From Costus lasius (Eukaryota; Streptophyta; Magnoliopsida; Zingiberales; Costaceae), in contig CM050446.2 in the NCBI GenBank assembly GCA_027563935.2, positions 110,340,499-110,404,498 of the forward strand: a stretch of DNA of 64,000 bases, read 5' to 3'. Below are positions 1 to 11,104 of the stretch, in pieces (the first letter of the stretch is position 1; every line of letters starts with the position of its first letter). A model generated the notes under the pieces. It was not told the origin of the DNA, ran no database searches, and saw only the letters and a program-made list of their open reading frames with translations. The position numbers and the translations under genes were made by a program.

Positions 1-1806
1 GCTCCTACTAGAACTAGGAAGGTCGGCCGAACCTCCCCTATGTCCACTCGGCTGCACAGGTGTAGAAATAGTCTGAGGAAGGTCCTCCACTACCCTGACA
101 TGCGCCAGATAAGTGGTCTCACCACGACGAAGTCCTCTGGCTACAATAGATGCTGCCACAATCTCCTTGCCCTTGTTCTTACTCTCAACCTTTGCCGCAG
201 TGTGGCAAGGGAGAAAACAGGGTGATCGTTCATCAACTATCTGCAATCCGTTTAAGTGTGGCATTGGGACCGCCTTCGCTCTGCGAAGTAAATCCATACC
301 AACTATAACATCAAAGTCGTCAAGAGCAGTCACCATGGCATGTACCCGCCCTGACCATGATCCAAGTCTCACCGGTACATCATAAGAAACTCCGGATGCT
401 CTCCTCGGGTCTGCATTCACTGTTTTCACACTGTTGGTACACGGCATTGTTTTCAACTTCAGCTTATCTTTCACTCTATCTGATACAAACAGATGAGTGG
501 CTCCCGTGTCCACCATAGTAGTAATCTGTACATCGTTAAGGACAAGATCGATGTACATCAGGGGACTAGACCTGACACTCACATTTGCAATCACTAACGG
601 GTTAACAGATACACCCGCACAACCAAGGTCATCCTGGCCCTCCTGTGTACTACCCAGCGCTAATGAAGCAACTCCCTGCTTCCTAGGACAATCTCTCATA
701 AGATGAGGTCCGTTGCAGATGAAGCATCCCTGCTTCCCTCTGCTAGTCACGCTGGTAGAAGTCTTCCCCTGCTGCGGTTGGGGTCTCTGCTGAACTGGCA
801 GTGGCTTCTTCTTCTGAGCCTGTGGCTGATAGTGTGCCACGCCCTTATTCTTCTTCCAATTGGGCACCCACTTCTTAACCTGACCCTGTCCTGTAGGTCT
901 CCTCGGTGGTGAAGAAGTGGTCCTAGCTGCAGTAGATCTGGAACCCCCTCCCATATCTACTAAGGCATCTGCAGCTGCTACAGCCTCCCTGTAGGTAGTA
1001 ACTCCCTTCCTCTGGAGTTCTCTATATGCCCACTCCTGTAAGCCACTGGTGAAGGAGTGAAACTTCTCTTCCTCCTCCATATTAGGTATCTCTAGCAGTA
1101 GAGTACCAAACTGTTTCACATATTCCCTTATGCTCCCAGTCTGCTTCAGGTATCTAAATGCCACGCGAGCACTATGCAGAGTGTTCGCTGGTCTGAAGTG
1201 AGCTCTCATCTCTGCCTTCAGGGCATCCCAGTCTGGGATCTCTGGTGTGTCCCCCTCAGTCCTCGGGGCTACATGTGTGCGCCACCAGAGTTTTGCATCG
1301 CCTTTGAGAAAGGCTGCACAAACTTCTATCTTGTCGGCTTCTCCTACAGCCGCCGCCCTGAAGTAATGTTCCATATCAAACAAGAAGTTCTCAACTTCTT
1401 TAGCCACCCGAGCTCCCTCGAACGGTGTAGGCTCTGGAACATGGCGCCTAGCAGGTGCCACTGCTACTGGCGCTGGGGCTCTAGCCTGATTCCCCAACTG
1501 TGTCATGGCAATCTTCATAATGTTGACATCAGCTGTAATGGTCTCCACACTCTGGCCGATCTCCTCTATCTGGCCCTCAAAAGTATGAGATAAATCAGCC
1601 ATCCGCTCCTCTACGGAATGTGTCAACTCTGCTACATGACCCTCGGACTCAATCCGCACATCATGGATCATGTTTCTCATGGCACTGACCCTCTCGCTAA
1701 GGGGTCCCTGATCAGCATCACTATCAACCCCAATAGTAAGCTGTAATCTGGTCAATGCTGCCTCTAGCCTCGAGATCCTCTCCTCGAGCTGTGCCTGCGC
1801 CGCCAT
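1..1806 (-). CDS. Ty3/gypsy gag-protease polyprotein (partial, runs off left edge)
   Basis: The minus strand is open from the ATG at 1806 to base 1 (602 codons, no stop seen) and continues beyond the window. In order it shows an N-terminal coiled-coil-like stretch (MAAQAQLEERISRLEAAL), a retrotransposon gag region ending in an Ala/Thr/Pro/Gln-rich linker, a CCHC zinc knuckle (CFICNGPHLMRDC, near 690-726) that binds RNA in the capsid particle, and a retropepsin-type aspartic protease with active site DTGATH (near 495-513). Reverse transcriptase, RNase H and integrase would lie to the left, outside the window. The frame is unbroken across the visible part, unlike the copia element later in the window, so this insertion looks fairly young. 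The gag plus CCHC plus DTGA order fits Ty3/gypsy, perhaps a chromovirus; the lineage cannot be settled without the rest of pol. Confidence 0.9.
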   Translation of the reverse strand, partial: MAAQAQLEERISRLEAALTRLQLTIGVDSDADQGPLSERVSAMRNMIHDVRIESEGHVAELTHSVEERMADLSHTFEGQIEEIGQSVETITADVNIMKIAMTQLGNQARAPAPVAVAPARRHVPEPTPFEGARVAKEVENFLFDMEHYFRAAAVGEADKIEVCAAFLKGDAKLWWRTHVAPRTEGDTPEIPDWDALKAEMRAHFRPANTLHSARVAFRYLKQTGSIREYVKQFGTLLLEIPNMEEEEKFHSFTSGLQEWAYRELQRKGVTTYREAVAAADALVDMGGGSRSTAARTTSSPPRRPTGQGQVKKWVPNWKKNKGVAHYQPQAQKKKPLPVQQRPQPQQGKTSTSVTSRGKQGCFICNGPHLMRDCPRKQGVASLALGSTQEGQDDLGCAGVSVNPLVIANVSVRSSPLMYIDLVLNDVQITTMVDTGATHLFVSDRVKDKLKLKTMPCTNSVKTVNADPRRASGVSYDVPVRLGSWSGRVHAMVTALDDFDVIVGMDLLRRAKAVPMPHLNGLQIVDERSPCFLPCHTAAKVESKNKGKEIVAASIVARGLRRGETTYLAHVRVVEDLPQTISTPVQPSGHRGGSADLPSSSRS

Positions 1807-2049
1807 ACTCCTCGTAGATGGCGCAATGTCTGGAATCGCTGTGTAGGTAAAACTGAGGAAAATACTGGCTAAGTCTCAGAGTGGTCGGAACTGACCGTCT
1901 AGTAGAATTACTGAGGAATTACGCCCCGGGCACAAGGCTCCGACGTACGCAACCCCCAAACAGTAATCTGACTAACGTCGATATCCCCAAACACACTCGT
2001 CCCAACTCTGTAAAACACCAGTAAGTCCGCTGATCTGTGCTGGAAGTGG

Positions 2050-2061
2050 CCTCTGATACCA
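2050..2061 (-). other. Primer binding site (initiator Met-tRNA)
   Basis: Two bases after the LTR end, read on the minus strand, comes TGGTATCAGAGG. This matches the usual plant retrotransposon primer binding site for the 3' end of initiator Met-tRNA (TGGTATCAGAGC) except at the last base. It fixes the element's orientation and the inner edge of the LTR. Confidence 0.9.
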
Positions 2062-2063
2062 GT

Positions 2064-3834
2064 TGTCACGCCCCAATTTTTCGCGCCTAAAATCAGAGCG
2101 TGATCGCACGAATCTACACAACCTCTGTGTAAACCCGTCAGCGAATCACTCTCCTGAGTACAATGCGTCTAATGCGGAAGTCTATAAGTAATACAATGCG
2201 CGCTCTCAATACAGATCGTCTCCCAGCAGTACAGATCACTCTCCCAACTATATCTACCCAATCAACAGAACCTCTCTGAGCTGACTGAGCTGTCTGGCCG
2301 AACCTGAGCAGTGCAAAATAGCAAGGTGGCGGACTAGGCTCTTCCTCTGCCACTAGCCGCTTTGCACACCTTGTGCGCCCTGAAACTCACTAGATTTCAC
2401 AGGCAGATATCGCACACAGCAAGGTGATCTATCGTAGATCAAAGAGCAATAGACCTCTGCTCAAAACCTAACAATCAGGTAACTACCGGCCTGCTTAACC
2501 CTAAGCAATATATGATCTACACAACGAGACTTGAGCAAGACAAGCACAATGCTTGCGCCTACTCAAAGCCTAAATCCGATAAAACCAACGAAGATCCAAT
2601 CCTCTACCGAGGTCAATACTCGATATACAAAAGGACCCTATTCCCTAATCCCGGGAATAGGTACACAAAATATATATATAATCAACAAGGTTCGGCAATA
2701 CAATGTTTAGGGTTAGAAGTATACCCAAACAAAGCTATGCACAAAGATGATAACGTGGACAGCCCCTCTCCCTCAAAGAAGCGCCCACAAGAACCCTCCC
2801 TAATCACAAGTGATTAGGGCTCGGACCCTAGAGTGGAAGACTCTAGGGTGTGTTGATGAAGAAGATGACTCTCGGCTACTTGGTTCCTCACCAAGCCGAC
2901 AGCCCCTTGTGGATGATGATGGCGTGAAGACCCTCTCTTCACTTTGATGGCCGAGTGTCCAAGGCTCCAAGGACACCCTCCAAACGCTAGTTGTTGATGA
3001 AGAAGAAGAACACTTCCCTCAAGTGTCTTCAAGAGTTCTCGGATGAAGAACTCAGCCCCTCTCCTCGCCTCAAGGAAGAAGAACACTCTTCAATCTCCAA
3101 GTGGACAGCACTTCGTGGAGCAAGGATTCATCAATCCTTTCATTGTCGCCAAGCCCTCCCTTAAGTAGAGAAACCGCCCAAAGTCAAGCTCTCTTGCGGC
3201 CAAGTATTGGAGGAAGAATAGGAAGCTTTCCTATTATGGCGCCAATTCAAATTTCAAGTTGACCCAAGCCTTGAACCGAACCAAACCTTGGTTCATGATG
3301 TCCGCCCAAGGCATGAGTTCGCCCTCTTGATGGATCTAGGTGAGTTATGGAGAGAAAGTCCATTAACCCCTTATTGGATCCTCAATTCCAATCTTATTGG
3401 ATCTTTGCCATAAGTTGCCACATGAGAAACATGTGTCTCACTTAAACAAGATTCCAGGAATATTCCTTGAAACCCTAGGCTTCTTAGATCAGCCCCTAGG
3501 TCTCAGAATTGAACCCCGATCGAACCTGGGTTCATGTCCAGTGACCATGGTTAAGCTGACCATGGTTAAGGTAACCATGGTTAAGTTAACCATGCTCCCA
3601 AAATACGGGAATGATCCCTCATCACTCCAAAGCACCCCCAGGCCATGCCTAAGGATAAGTATGTCGATGTACCTGCAAAAACATACTTAACACAATGTCA
3701 GTGTCCTAACTTCACTAGTAGGCTCACTGCATCTTCAGCCTAGCTCCCCTCTAGACTCCTCCATTCCTCCCCAGAACCCCGCTGGATCCATGGAATGGTC
3801 TGGGGTATAACCCCAGCATACCCAGGGTCTCACA
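2064..3834 (-). repeat. 5' LTR of the gypsy element
   Basis: Read on the minus strand the LTR starts TGTGAGACCCTGG at 3834 and ends GGGGCGTGACA at 2064 (about 1771 bp), just before the PBS. It belongs to the same family as the solo LTR at 37780-39458: start, end and many interior blocks match. One shared block holds three to four copies of a roughly 15-bp motif with CCATGG (3540-3597). Short open frames inside, such as 2814-3086 and 2512-2817, are LTR sequence and not genes. Confidence 0.9.
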
Positions 3835-4385
3835 TCTACAGTTTGCTATTTTCAATTCATACTATCCCCGCGCCACTTTCTCAAATATTCCTTTTTTTTT
3901 TTTTTTTACCTTCGGAGGCTCCTACGTTTTTCTCTTTTTATATTATTTTTTTTATCCACCTTTCAACGTCCTGCTCCTTTCTATTTCTTCCTCTTTGCGA
4001 TTTTGACTCTACACAATTTGCATGCAATTTTGACTTAATAAAATCAGAGGCAATTAAATACAATTTTGACTAGATAAAATCGGCAACTTTCTCATTCAAT
4101 TGCAACAGGTCAAAATCTATTTACTGCAAATTTCACTCTCGGCTAATTTGAATTAGCCTGATTTTTGCTATCAAGGTGCACGTATAAAAGTTTAAAATTA
4201 AGCTGCCTCCAGCCAAAATTACTTAATCGAAATTGAAACTCGGAGCAATCAAGCTTGCGATCAAAATTCCTGCACGGTAAGGCATGGCTTCGTCTGACTT
4301 TAGAATATATATTTATTAACGTTTTAAATATATTGCCATGCAATGACTTATTGGATATTTTAAATTTAGAAGGGATCTGATCTTA
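3835..4385. other. AT-rich flank, no gene seen
   Basis: This is the 5' flank of the gypsy element. It has a 20-base T run near 3893-3907 and pyrimidine-rich sequence. No coding signal or boundary of another element could be recognised. Confidence 0.4.
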
Positions 4386-4389
4386 ATGA

Positions 4390-5055
4390 CTCGTCAAATA
4401 TTCACTTTGAAAAATACCCGGCCACAATGACTTATTGGGTAAAGATATCTGGCTTTGCGGCGTGTTGGATATTCGATTTGAGAAATTACGTGGCCTCAAC
4501 GGCGTGTTGGGTAAAAATATCCAGCCTTCTGGACTGTTGAATATTCGATTTAAGAAATTACCTGGCTTCAACGGCTTGTTGGGTAAAAATATCCGGCTAT
4601 GACGGCTTGTCGTATATTCGATTTGAGAAATTATCCGGCCTCAACGGCTTGTTAGGTAAAGATATCCGGCCATGCGGCGTGTTGGATATTCGATTTGAGA
4701 AATTACCCGGCCTCAATGGCTTGTTGGGTAAAGATATCCGGCCATGACAGCTTGTTGGATATTCGATTTGAGAAATTATCTGACCTCAACGGCTTGTTGA
4801 GTAAAGATATCCGGCCTTGCGGCGTGTTGGATATTTGATTTGAGGAATTACCTAGCCTCAATGGCCTGTTGGGTAAAGATATCTAGCCTTGCGGCATGTT
4901 GGATATTCGATTTGAGAAATTACCCAGCCTCAATGGCTTGTTGGGTAAAGATATCCGGCCTTGCGGCGTGTTAGATATTCAACTTGAGAAAATACCCAAC
5001 CTCAATGGCTTGTTGAGTAAAGATATTCGGCCATTACGGCTTGTTGGATATTTCA
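4390..5055. repeat. Tandem repeat, unit about 72 bp, about 8-9 copies
   Basis: A unit of about 72 bases recurs with landmarks GATATTCGATTT, CCTCAA(C/T)GGC and GGTAAAGATATCCGGCC. The GATATTCGATTT landmark appears near 4467, 4541, 4613, 4687, 4760, 4831 (one mismatch), 4904 and 4976 (diverged). Each unit holds two related half-motifs, so the array may have grown from a shorter unit. Open frames at 4383-4571 and 4896-5126 are by-products of the repeat. Confidence 0.9.
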
Positions 5056-5284
5056 GTCTTAATAAACACAATATCATATTGAGGACTTATGTTCTGACGA
5101 TAAACGTCGACGTACACACCTCCTAAATAATATTTTATTGTGAAAATTAAGGTTTTTAGAAATTCTTTATCCAACCTCGATGGCTTATTGGATATTTAAA
5201 TTTCAATTGGCTAAGATTATCCTCAACCGTCAAATATTTAATTTTCTCATGTCTATGAATTTATATTCATAGATCTGCCTTAAT

Positions 5285-5800
5285 CCAACATTCGAATCAA
5301 AAATCCGACATCATATTTAGAAAGATCAGGTTCGATATAGTAGGGATCGACACCTTGATCATGTCAAACGTCATCTGATTGACTTAGATATGCTCAAATC
5401 AATTTCAGCTGATGATTTCATATTTAGAACAAACTCATCCTGACTGTTCATTTAGCTTAGCACATCTGCTTCAATTCAAGTTTTTGATTGAAGATCTGAT
5501 ATCATATTTGGAATATTAAGTTTGATTTGGTAGAGATCAATTCCTTGATCATGTCAAAAGTCAACCGATTAACCTAGATATGCTCAAATCCATTTCAGCC
5601 GTTGATTTAGATTTAGATTTGATTCATCACGACCATTCATTTAAATTTGCAGATCTTTATGCATCTAAGTCTCGGATCAAACATCCGATGTCATATTCAG
5701 AACGATCAGGTTCCATATAGTGGGGATCGACACTTTGATCATGTCAAACGTCAACTAATTGACCGAGATATGTTCCGATTGTTCTCAGCCGTTCATTTGT
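5285..5800. repeat. Tandem repeat, unit about 186 bp, 3 diverged copies
   Basis: Three copies start near 5299, 5486 and 5671. Each carries CATCATATTTAGAA-like sequence, GGGATCGACACCTTGATCATGTCAAA and AGATATGCTCAAATC-like sequence in the same order. Divergence among the copies is clearly visible, so the triplication is old. Confidence 0.8.
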
Positions 5801-6911
5801 TTCATTTGAATCTAAACCGTCGATGTGAAATGGACGAATCTAAGCCATTGGATTTAATTTATTTGATGAAATTGATCTCAAGTGTCCGATTTCAAGTGAA
5901 GTAATCTGGACCATTGATTGATTTTAATGAATCTCGACCGTTGGATTTAAATTTTTAATCAGATTGATCTGAATTGTGCGATTTCGCATGAAGTGATCTG
6001 GGCAATCGGATTTTATGCTAATTTGAACCGTTGATTTCAAGAGCGAATCACAACCGTTGGATTCAATTTATTTGATCAGAGCGATCTTGGCCATCAAAGA
6101 AAGGTAATTGGAAATTGGAAAGGCAATTGGAAATCCTTATCCTCGATCTGGAGATGAAGATAAAGTATCCAAATCCTCCTTTGCGTGATCTTTCTGCTCG
6201 AATTTTGCACAGAAAGTTGATTTTCTCCCTAGCCGCCGCCTCCATTAGTGTTCGTGCGTAGAAGCCCCCCTTAAATCCTCCAAAATCCTTCCTTTTATAG
6301 TTTAATCAGTGTAGAACCCATCTAGGAAGGTTTCTGCAAAGTTTGGTTCAATTCCGACTCGATTCGGGGTCGAATCGAGTGAAAAAAGTGAAGGGGCAGA
6401 AATATTCACGGGCCATAAACTGTTTACGGCCTCGGGTGTAAATATTGCGTTTTTGCACAGTAGTGTTTTCACAGCCCGTGAATATAATTATGGCCACGGT
6501 CATAAAAATTATGTTTGACCTCCGATTTGGTCAAATTTGACGTACAACCTCGTCTTTTCATCACGAATCATCCTGTAGCATCAAAACTCATAAAATCCAT
6601 CGGTTTTAAGTGATATCACGGCCCACGAAAGATTCACTGAGTGCAACTGTGAATATTGCGTATAGGCTTTGTTTCACGCCAAATTTGAAGTGCGGTCTCG
6701 TAATTTTCTCAGGAATCATGCTACGGTTTCAAAACTCTCGAAATCCATCATTTTTATGTTATTTTACCTATATTTTCATAAAAACTAAGAAAAGTGAAGA
6801 TTTTATACAATGTAAAGTAAAAATACTAAAAATTAGTATAAAATTATAAAATAAACCCAAAATATCATATAAATAACAGGTAAAAATGTCGTGTGAATAC
6901 AACGCATCAGT
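5801..6911. other. Repetitive AT-rich DNA, no gene seen
   Basis: The first 280 bases hold short degenerate motifs (GACCGTTGGATT-like, near 5818, 5850, 5937, 6053), a style common in plant LTRs. From 6240 to 6900 there is no coding signal and no clear boundary. It may be the remainder of an old LTR that also holds the two tandem repeats to its left, but neither end could be fixed. Confidence 0.4.
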
Positions 6912-7240
6912 AAGGCATTTTCCTGTTGGTACATTTTTGCACAGGCATAATAATTTCAAATATGCAAATAAACTCTTGCATGCATTTCCTTATCATTACG
7001 ACTTCTTCTACTTTGTTTAAATTGAGCCTACATTTTGATAGTATACCTTTATTTCAAGGTATAAATTCAGTCTTCTGTATTATATTTGCATCCTAAATCT
7101 CCTTCTTCCATTATTTATTTTTTTAGGCTAACTTTGTAATCACTTAATAGTTCTCTCATGCATATGTATTTATACACATACTATGCATATGTATTTATAC
7201 ACATTTTTATAGTATACCTTTATATTTACTATGCTTTGTT
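6912..7240 (+). pseudogene. Inverted fragment of TrpRS intron 3
   Basis: Read in reverse complement, this stretch matches 20130-20408, the part of the TrpRS gene next to the exon 3 donor. Landmarks are TTGGTACATTTTTG, ATTATTTCAAATATGC, CTTGCATGCATT and TACGACTTCTTCTACTTTG. The match begins in the intron just outside exon 3, so no coding sequence is included. It is in the opposite orientation to the parent gene. Confidence 0.8.
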
Positions 7241-7699
7241 GCGTCCGAAAAGTGTGATGATACTTTTCGAGGACGGTCTTTCAGTTATCTGTTACTCAAA
7301 TTAAGCTAGTGTTTCTCATCGTAAGTAATCAGCTCAAGCATGTTCATTCACAGCTATGGAAGCAGATTGTCCTAGTAAAATGACATAATGAATACAGAGA
7401 TAAGAGTTTAAAAATGTATCTATCAACACTATGTTCCAGTTTGACGTTCGAAAGAGTGATATCTCCACATCGGAAGTGCAAGCGAATCAGTCCATTATTG
7501 GTCAAACTATTTCATTTTCCCCAAATGTTAACATAACAATATAATGTAATAGATCTTCTGCATGGAGACTCGTTTACAATAGGGCTATTATCTATCAACA
7601 GCAGGTTCCTGCGTGGAACTATGTAATTCATATTACGTTAGTAGGTAGATCTGAACTACCTTGCATGCTATGCCAACAATGGCCAAGAATTTAGGTATG
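7241..7699. other. No gene seen
   Basis: This AT-rich spacer joins the inverted intron 3 fragment to the 3'-end fragment of TrpRS. No coding signal, repeat or element boundary was recognised. Confidence 0.3.
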
Positions 7700-8440
7700 C
7701 TTATGTTTGCAACTCTATCGCTGATTCACAAAAGCTTGCAATATTGTTGTTCTCCAAGAGTTTGGGAGTAACGCATACACCAAGCATCATAATTCTGCAC
7801 GAAACTATAAAAAAAACATTAGGGAATAAAATAACATTAATGTTCTGATAACAATCAAATTTTCATGGAAAAATCATCAGCTTTTGACGGCCATGAATTA
7901 ATTAAACAACTCTAGTTCGTGTATTTATTGCAATTCTGCAGTTGGAATAGATAAACCAATCCCTATAAAAAAGTGTTCTTTGGCATTCTTTACAGCTATT
8001 CTGAAACTAGAATGCAATCAACCTGCGGCACGCTTTTCGCTGAACATGTATGGAAGAGGTCTCACGGCCATGAAAGCATCCACTACCTAGCCAGGGAAGA
8101 AGGAAAAGACATTGGCCAAAGGTATCATTAAGTAAGGAACGGCATTTGTAGGTGAAAGAGGGTGAAAAGGAGCACATAAAAAACTGAAGTTCCAGCAAAT
8201 GTTTGAAATTTGGGTTCACAATGTTCAAAATTTCTTATTCAATTTGTAACATAAGTAATCAGAATGAAACTTTAGCGACTATAAGCAATCAAAAATTGAA
8301 ATACAGCTAAGACCCATAAAGAATAGTTGGAATCTAGCAACACGTCAAATTCATCTCAAAGTTTACAAGCCAATATAGCCTGTCAATTTAATTTCCACCG
8401 ATCCAGCAGTCTTAAGCCGAATTGGGCAAATTGGTGCCCT
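7700..8440 (-). pseudogene. TrpRS 3'-end fragment with internal deletion
   Basis: Bases 7700-8110 copy 13467-13880: the 3' flank, last exon (8025-8079) and part of the last intron of TrpRS. The stop is changed (TAA to GAA, so the frame would read on) and the bases before the exon read TAG in place of CAG, which destroys the acceptor. At about 8130 the sequence jumps to the intron block seen at 17262-17540 (TTTGTAGGTGAAAGAGGG), so exons 8 to 11 are deleted. The same intron block adjoins the copies at 30925 and 42360. It is a non-functional remnant that leads into the 5'-fragment array to its right. Confidence 0.8.
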
Positions 8441-8647
8441 TCATGGTTACCAAGTAGGCTATTTGGTGCCCTTCATGTTTACCAAGTACACGGGGAGGGG
8501 TCTGTTGTTTGTAACAAAGAAACGTCAGGCGTGAAAGAGGAATAGATTGGCTAGAATATCAAGAAACTAGAGTAAGTATCACCCGAATACTAAAAGTCAT
8601 CATAAATATAAATTTAACGAAAGGAAAGTGACCGCTCCAATGGCCTA

Positions 8648-9083
8648 CTTGGTAAATATGAAGGGCACCAAATATCCCAAATGCAGCACCTCAGACGACG
8701 GACCCCTCCCCGTGTACAGGAAGAACTTCTTGACCATCTCATACACAACAAGTATCTCATTGAAATCCCTATCGACAACCAAACAGTATCAAAATTTTCT
8801 TTTTGCCAATGGCAGCAAGAAAAAAAAGTCATAAGAGAGAAGAAATATAGAGCTCAAAATGAGCAGGCCTATTAGTAAAGAAGACATCGTGGCGGAGGAA
8901 GACATGGGCAGGGCATCCAATAAGCTTCTCGACACCCCTCACGAGTGATTCATCGAGCCGCTGGCACCCGAACTGCTCGATCAGCTTGTCGTCGTCTATC
9001 TTTTACCCGTCCTTTGTTGTCCCCTCCCACGGGTTCACCACCTGCTCCGTGTTGCCGCCTTTCACCGGTTCTCCCGCCGCCAT
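8648..9083 (-). pseudogene. TrpRS exon 1-2 fragment, left array copy 1
   Basis: Exon 2 (8648-8768), intron 1 and exon 1 with its ATG at 9083 are present. Exon 1 has a TAA stop where the parent has Gly (plus strand TTTTACCC near 9000, parent TTTCCCCC), a lesion shared with copies at 10258 and 31896. There is no exon 3 behind it, so no synthetase could be made. Confidence 0.85.
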
Positions 9084-9408
9084 GACTGAAATCCAAGGAG
9101 AAGGTAGACAGAGAATGTGCGTCCGCGACGAGAGTTTTGGCGTGCGTCGAGAGAGCCGTTTTCGCTTAGATCGGTTCGTTCTAGGAAATTACGGACTTGT
9201 CTTGGCTTACCAAGTAGGCCATTTAGTGCCCTTCATGTTTACCAAGTACACGGGGAGGGGTCTGTTGTCTGTAACAAAGAAACGTCAGGCGTGAAGGGGG
9301 AACATATTGGCTAAAATATCAAGTAACTAGAGTAAGTATCACCCGAATACTAAAATTCATCATAAAAATAAATTTAACGAAAGGAAAGTAACTGCTCCAA
9401 TAGCCTAC

Positions 9409-9547
9409 TTAGTAAACATGAAGGGCACCAAATGTCTCAAATGTAGCGCCTCAGACGAAGAACCCCTCTCTGTGTACAGAAAGAACTTCTTGCCCTTCTC
9501 ACACACATCAAGTATCTCATTGAAATCTCTATCGACAACCAAATAGT
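9409..9547 (-). pseudogene. TrpRS exon 2 fragment, truncated
   Basis: Only exon 2 and a few bases of intron 1 remain. At 9547 it jumps into the 32-bp repeat and then a short piece of 5' flank (CTGGGAAATTATGG). Intron 1 and exon 1 are missing. Confidence 0.8.
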
Positions 9548-9833
9548 AGGTCATTTGGTGCCCATCATGCATCTCTGGGAAATTATGGACTTGTCTTGGC
9601 TTACCAAGTAGGTCATTTGGTGCCCATCATGTTTACTAAGTAGGCCATTTGGTGCCCTTCATGTTTACCAAGTACACGGGGAGGGGTCCATTGTCTATAA
9701 CGAAGAAACATCAAGCGTGAAGGGGGAATAGATTGGCTAGAATATGAAGTAACTAGAGTAAGTATCATTCAAATACTAAAAGTCATCATAAATATAAATT
9801 TAACGAAAGAAAAGTAACTGCTCCAATGGCCTA

Positions 9834-10258
9834 CTTGGTAAACATGAAGGGCACCAAATATCCCAAATGCAGCGCCTCAGACAACGGACCCCTCCCCGTG
9901 TACAGGAAGAACTTCTTGACTATCTCATACACATCAAGTATCTCATTGAAATCCCTATCGACAACCAAATAGTATCAAAAAAAATTTTTTGCCAACGTTA
10001 GCAAGAAAAAAAGTCATAAGAGAGAAGAAATATAGAGGTCAAAATGAGCAGGCCTATTAGCAAAGAAGACGCCGTGGCGGAGGCAGGGCGTCCAATAAGC
10101 TTCTCGACACCCCTCACGAGTGATTCATCGAGCCGCTGGCACCTGAACTGCTCGATCAGCTTGTCGTAGTCTATCTTTTACCCGTCCTTTGTTGTCCCCT
10201 CCCACGGGTTCACCACCTGCTCCGTGTTGCCGTCTTTCGCCGGTTCTCCCGCCGCCAT
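9834..10258 (-). pseudogene. TrpRS exon 1-2 fragment, left array copy 3
   Basis: Exon 2, intron 1 and exon 1 with ATG at 10258 are present. It carries the same TAA stop in exon 1 as the copy at 9083 (TTTTACCC near 10179), and a small deletion has removed the bases between the exon 1 GAAGACGCC and GCAGGGCG motifs. Confidence 0.85.
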
Positions 10259-10440
10259 GACTGATATCCAAGGGGAAGGCAGACAGATACTGCGCGTCCG
10301 TGACGAGAGTTTTGGTGTGCGCTAAGAGAGCCATTTTCGCTTAGATCGGTTCGTTCTAGGAAATTACGGACTTGTCTTGGCTTACCAAGTAGGCCATTAT
10401 GTGCCCTTCATGTTTACCAAGTAGGCTATTTGGTGTCCTT

Positions 10441-11104
10441 CATATTTACCAAGTGGCTCCTCCGTTCGAGTTTTGTGCAGAATTTCTCCTTTTTCCTGTT
10501 TTTTCTCTTGCAATCTCGAGAGTAAAAAAGTTAGTTCTTAGTTCAGTTACCCTGCATGGATACCTGACTGTAGTCCTTTGGAATGTGGACTTTTCTTTGT
10601 GGTATAAACTAACTGCTAGGTTGATGAATTAATTCTTGGATGCTCGTCATGATTATGTTCCACATTTGCATTGTACAATGATAAGGTTGCTTTGCTCACC
10701 TTGCAATTGTTTATTTTACTTAAAATATATTCATGAAGGCTGAATAATTCGCAGCAAGAATTTTCTATTTAAGAAATTAGTGAAGAATTATGTGTTAGTT
10801 TTAGTGATTATTGGTACAGAGTTGAGTCGGTGAATTTCAATCTTCACACCTTGACTTACACTTTTACACTCTAAGATAGAATCCAAGCTACTTTAATGAT
10901 AATTTATATGGATTTCCCCTCATGTTTTCAGTTTGATTTTTGTTGAATTGGATGTAAAACTATATAGCCCATCTAACTCTGTGTGTAAATCTGTACTTGT
11001 GTTATTGACACAATAACACAAGTACTCACTTCCAAAATATTGGAGGTGATGGTCCATATAAGATGTTAAGTGACGGAGTAAATACCCAGAAACAACATAA
11101 GAAA
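10441..11104 (+). pseudogene. Non-coding part of auxilin-like duplicon (probable intron)
   Basis: This stretch leads without a break into the auxilin-like coding remnant and is repeated nearly unchanged at 32110-32655 (CTCCGTTCGAGTTTTGTGCAG, CCCTGCATGGATAC). A pyrimidine-rich start and AT-rich body suggest intron or 5' untranslated sequence. The two copies part after AATCTGTA at about 10995 and 32655. Confidence 0.6.

Larger units (their letters stand above)
8441..10440 (-). repeat. Left array of TrpRS 5' fragments
   Basis: Two and a half units follow one another: intron 2 start, exon 2, intron 1, exon 1, 5' flank, then a 32-bp repeat and a short inverted piece of exon 2. The middle unit is truncated inside intron 1 at 9547. 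The 32-bp repeat (GCCATTTGGTGCCC then TTCATGTTTACCAAG) occurs once to three times at each junction, for example 9600-9690. Confidence 0.85.
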
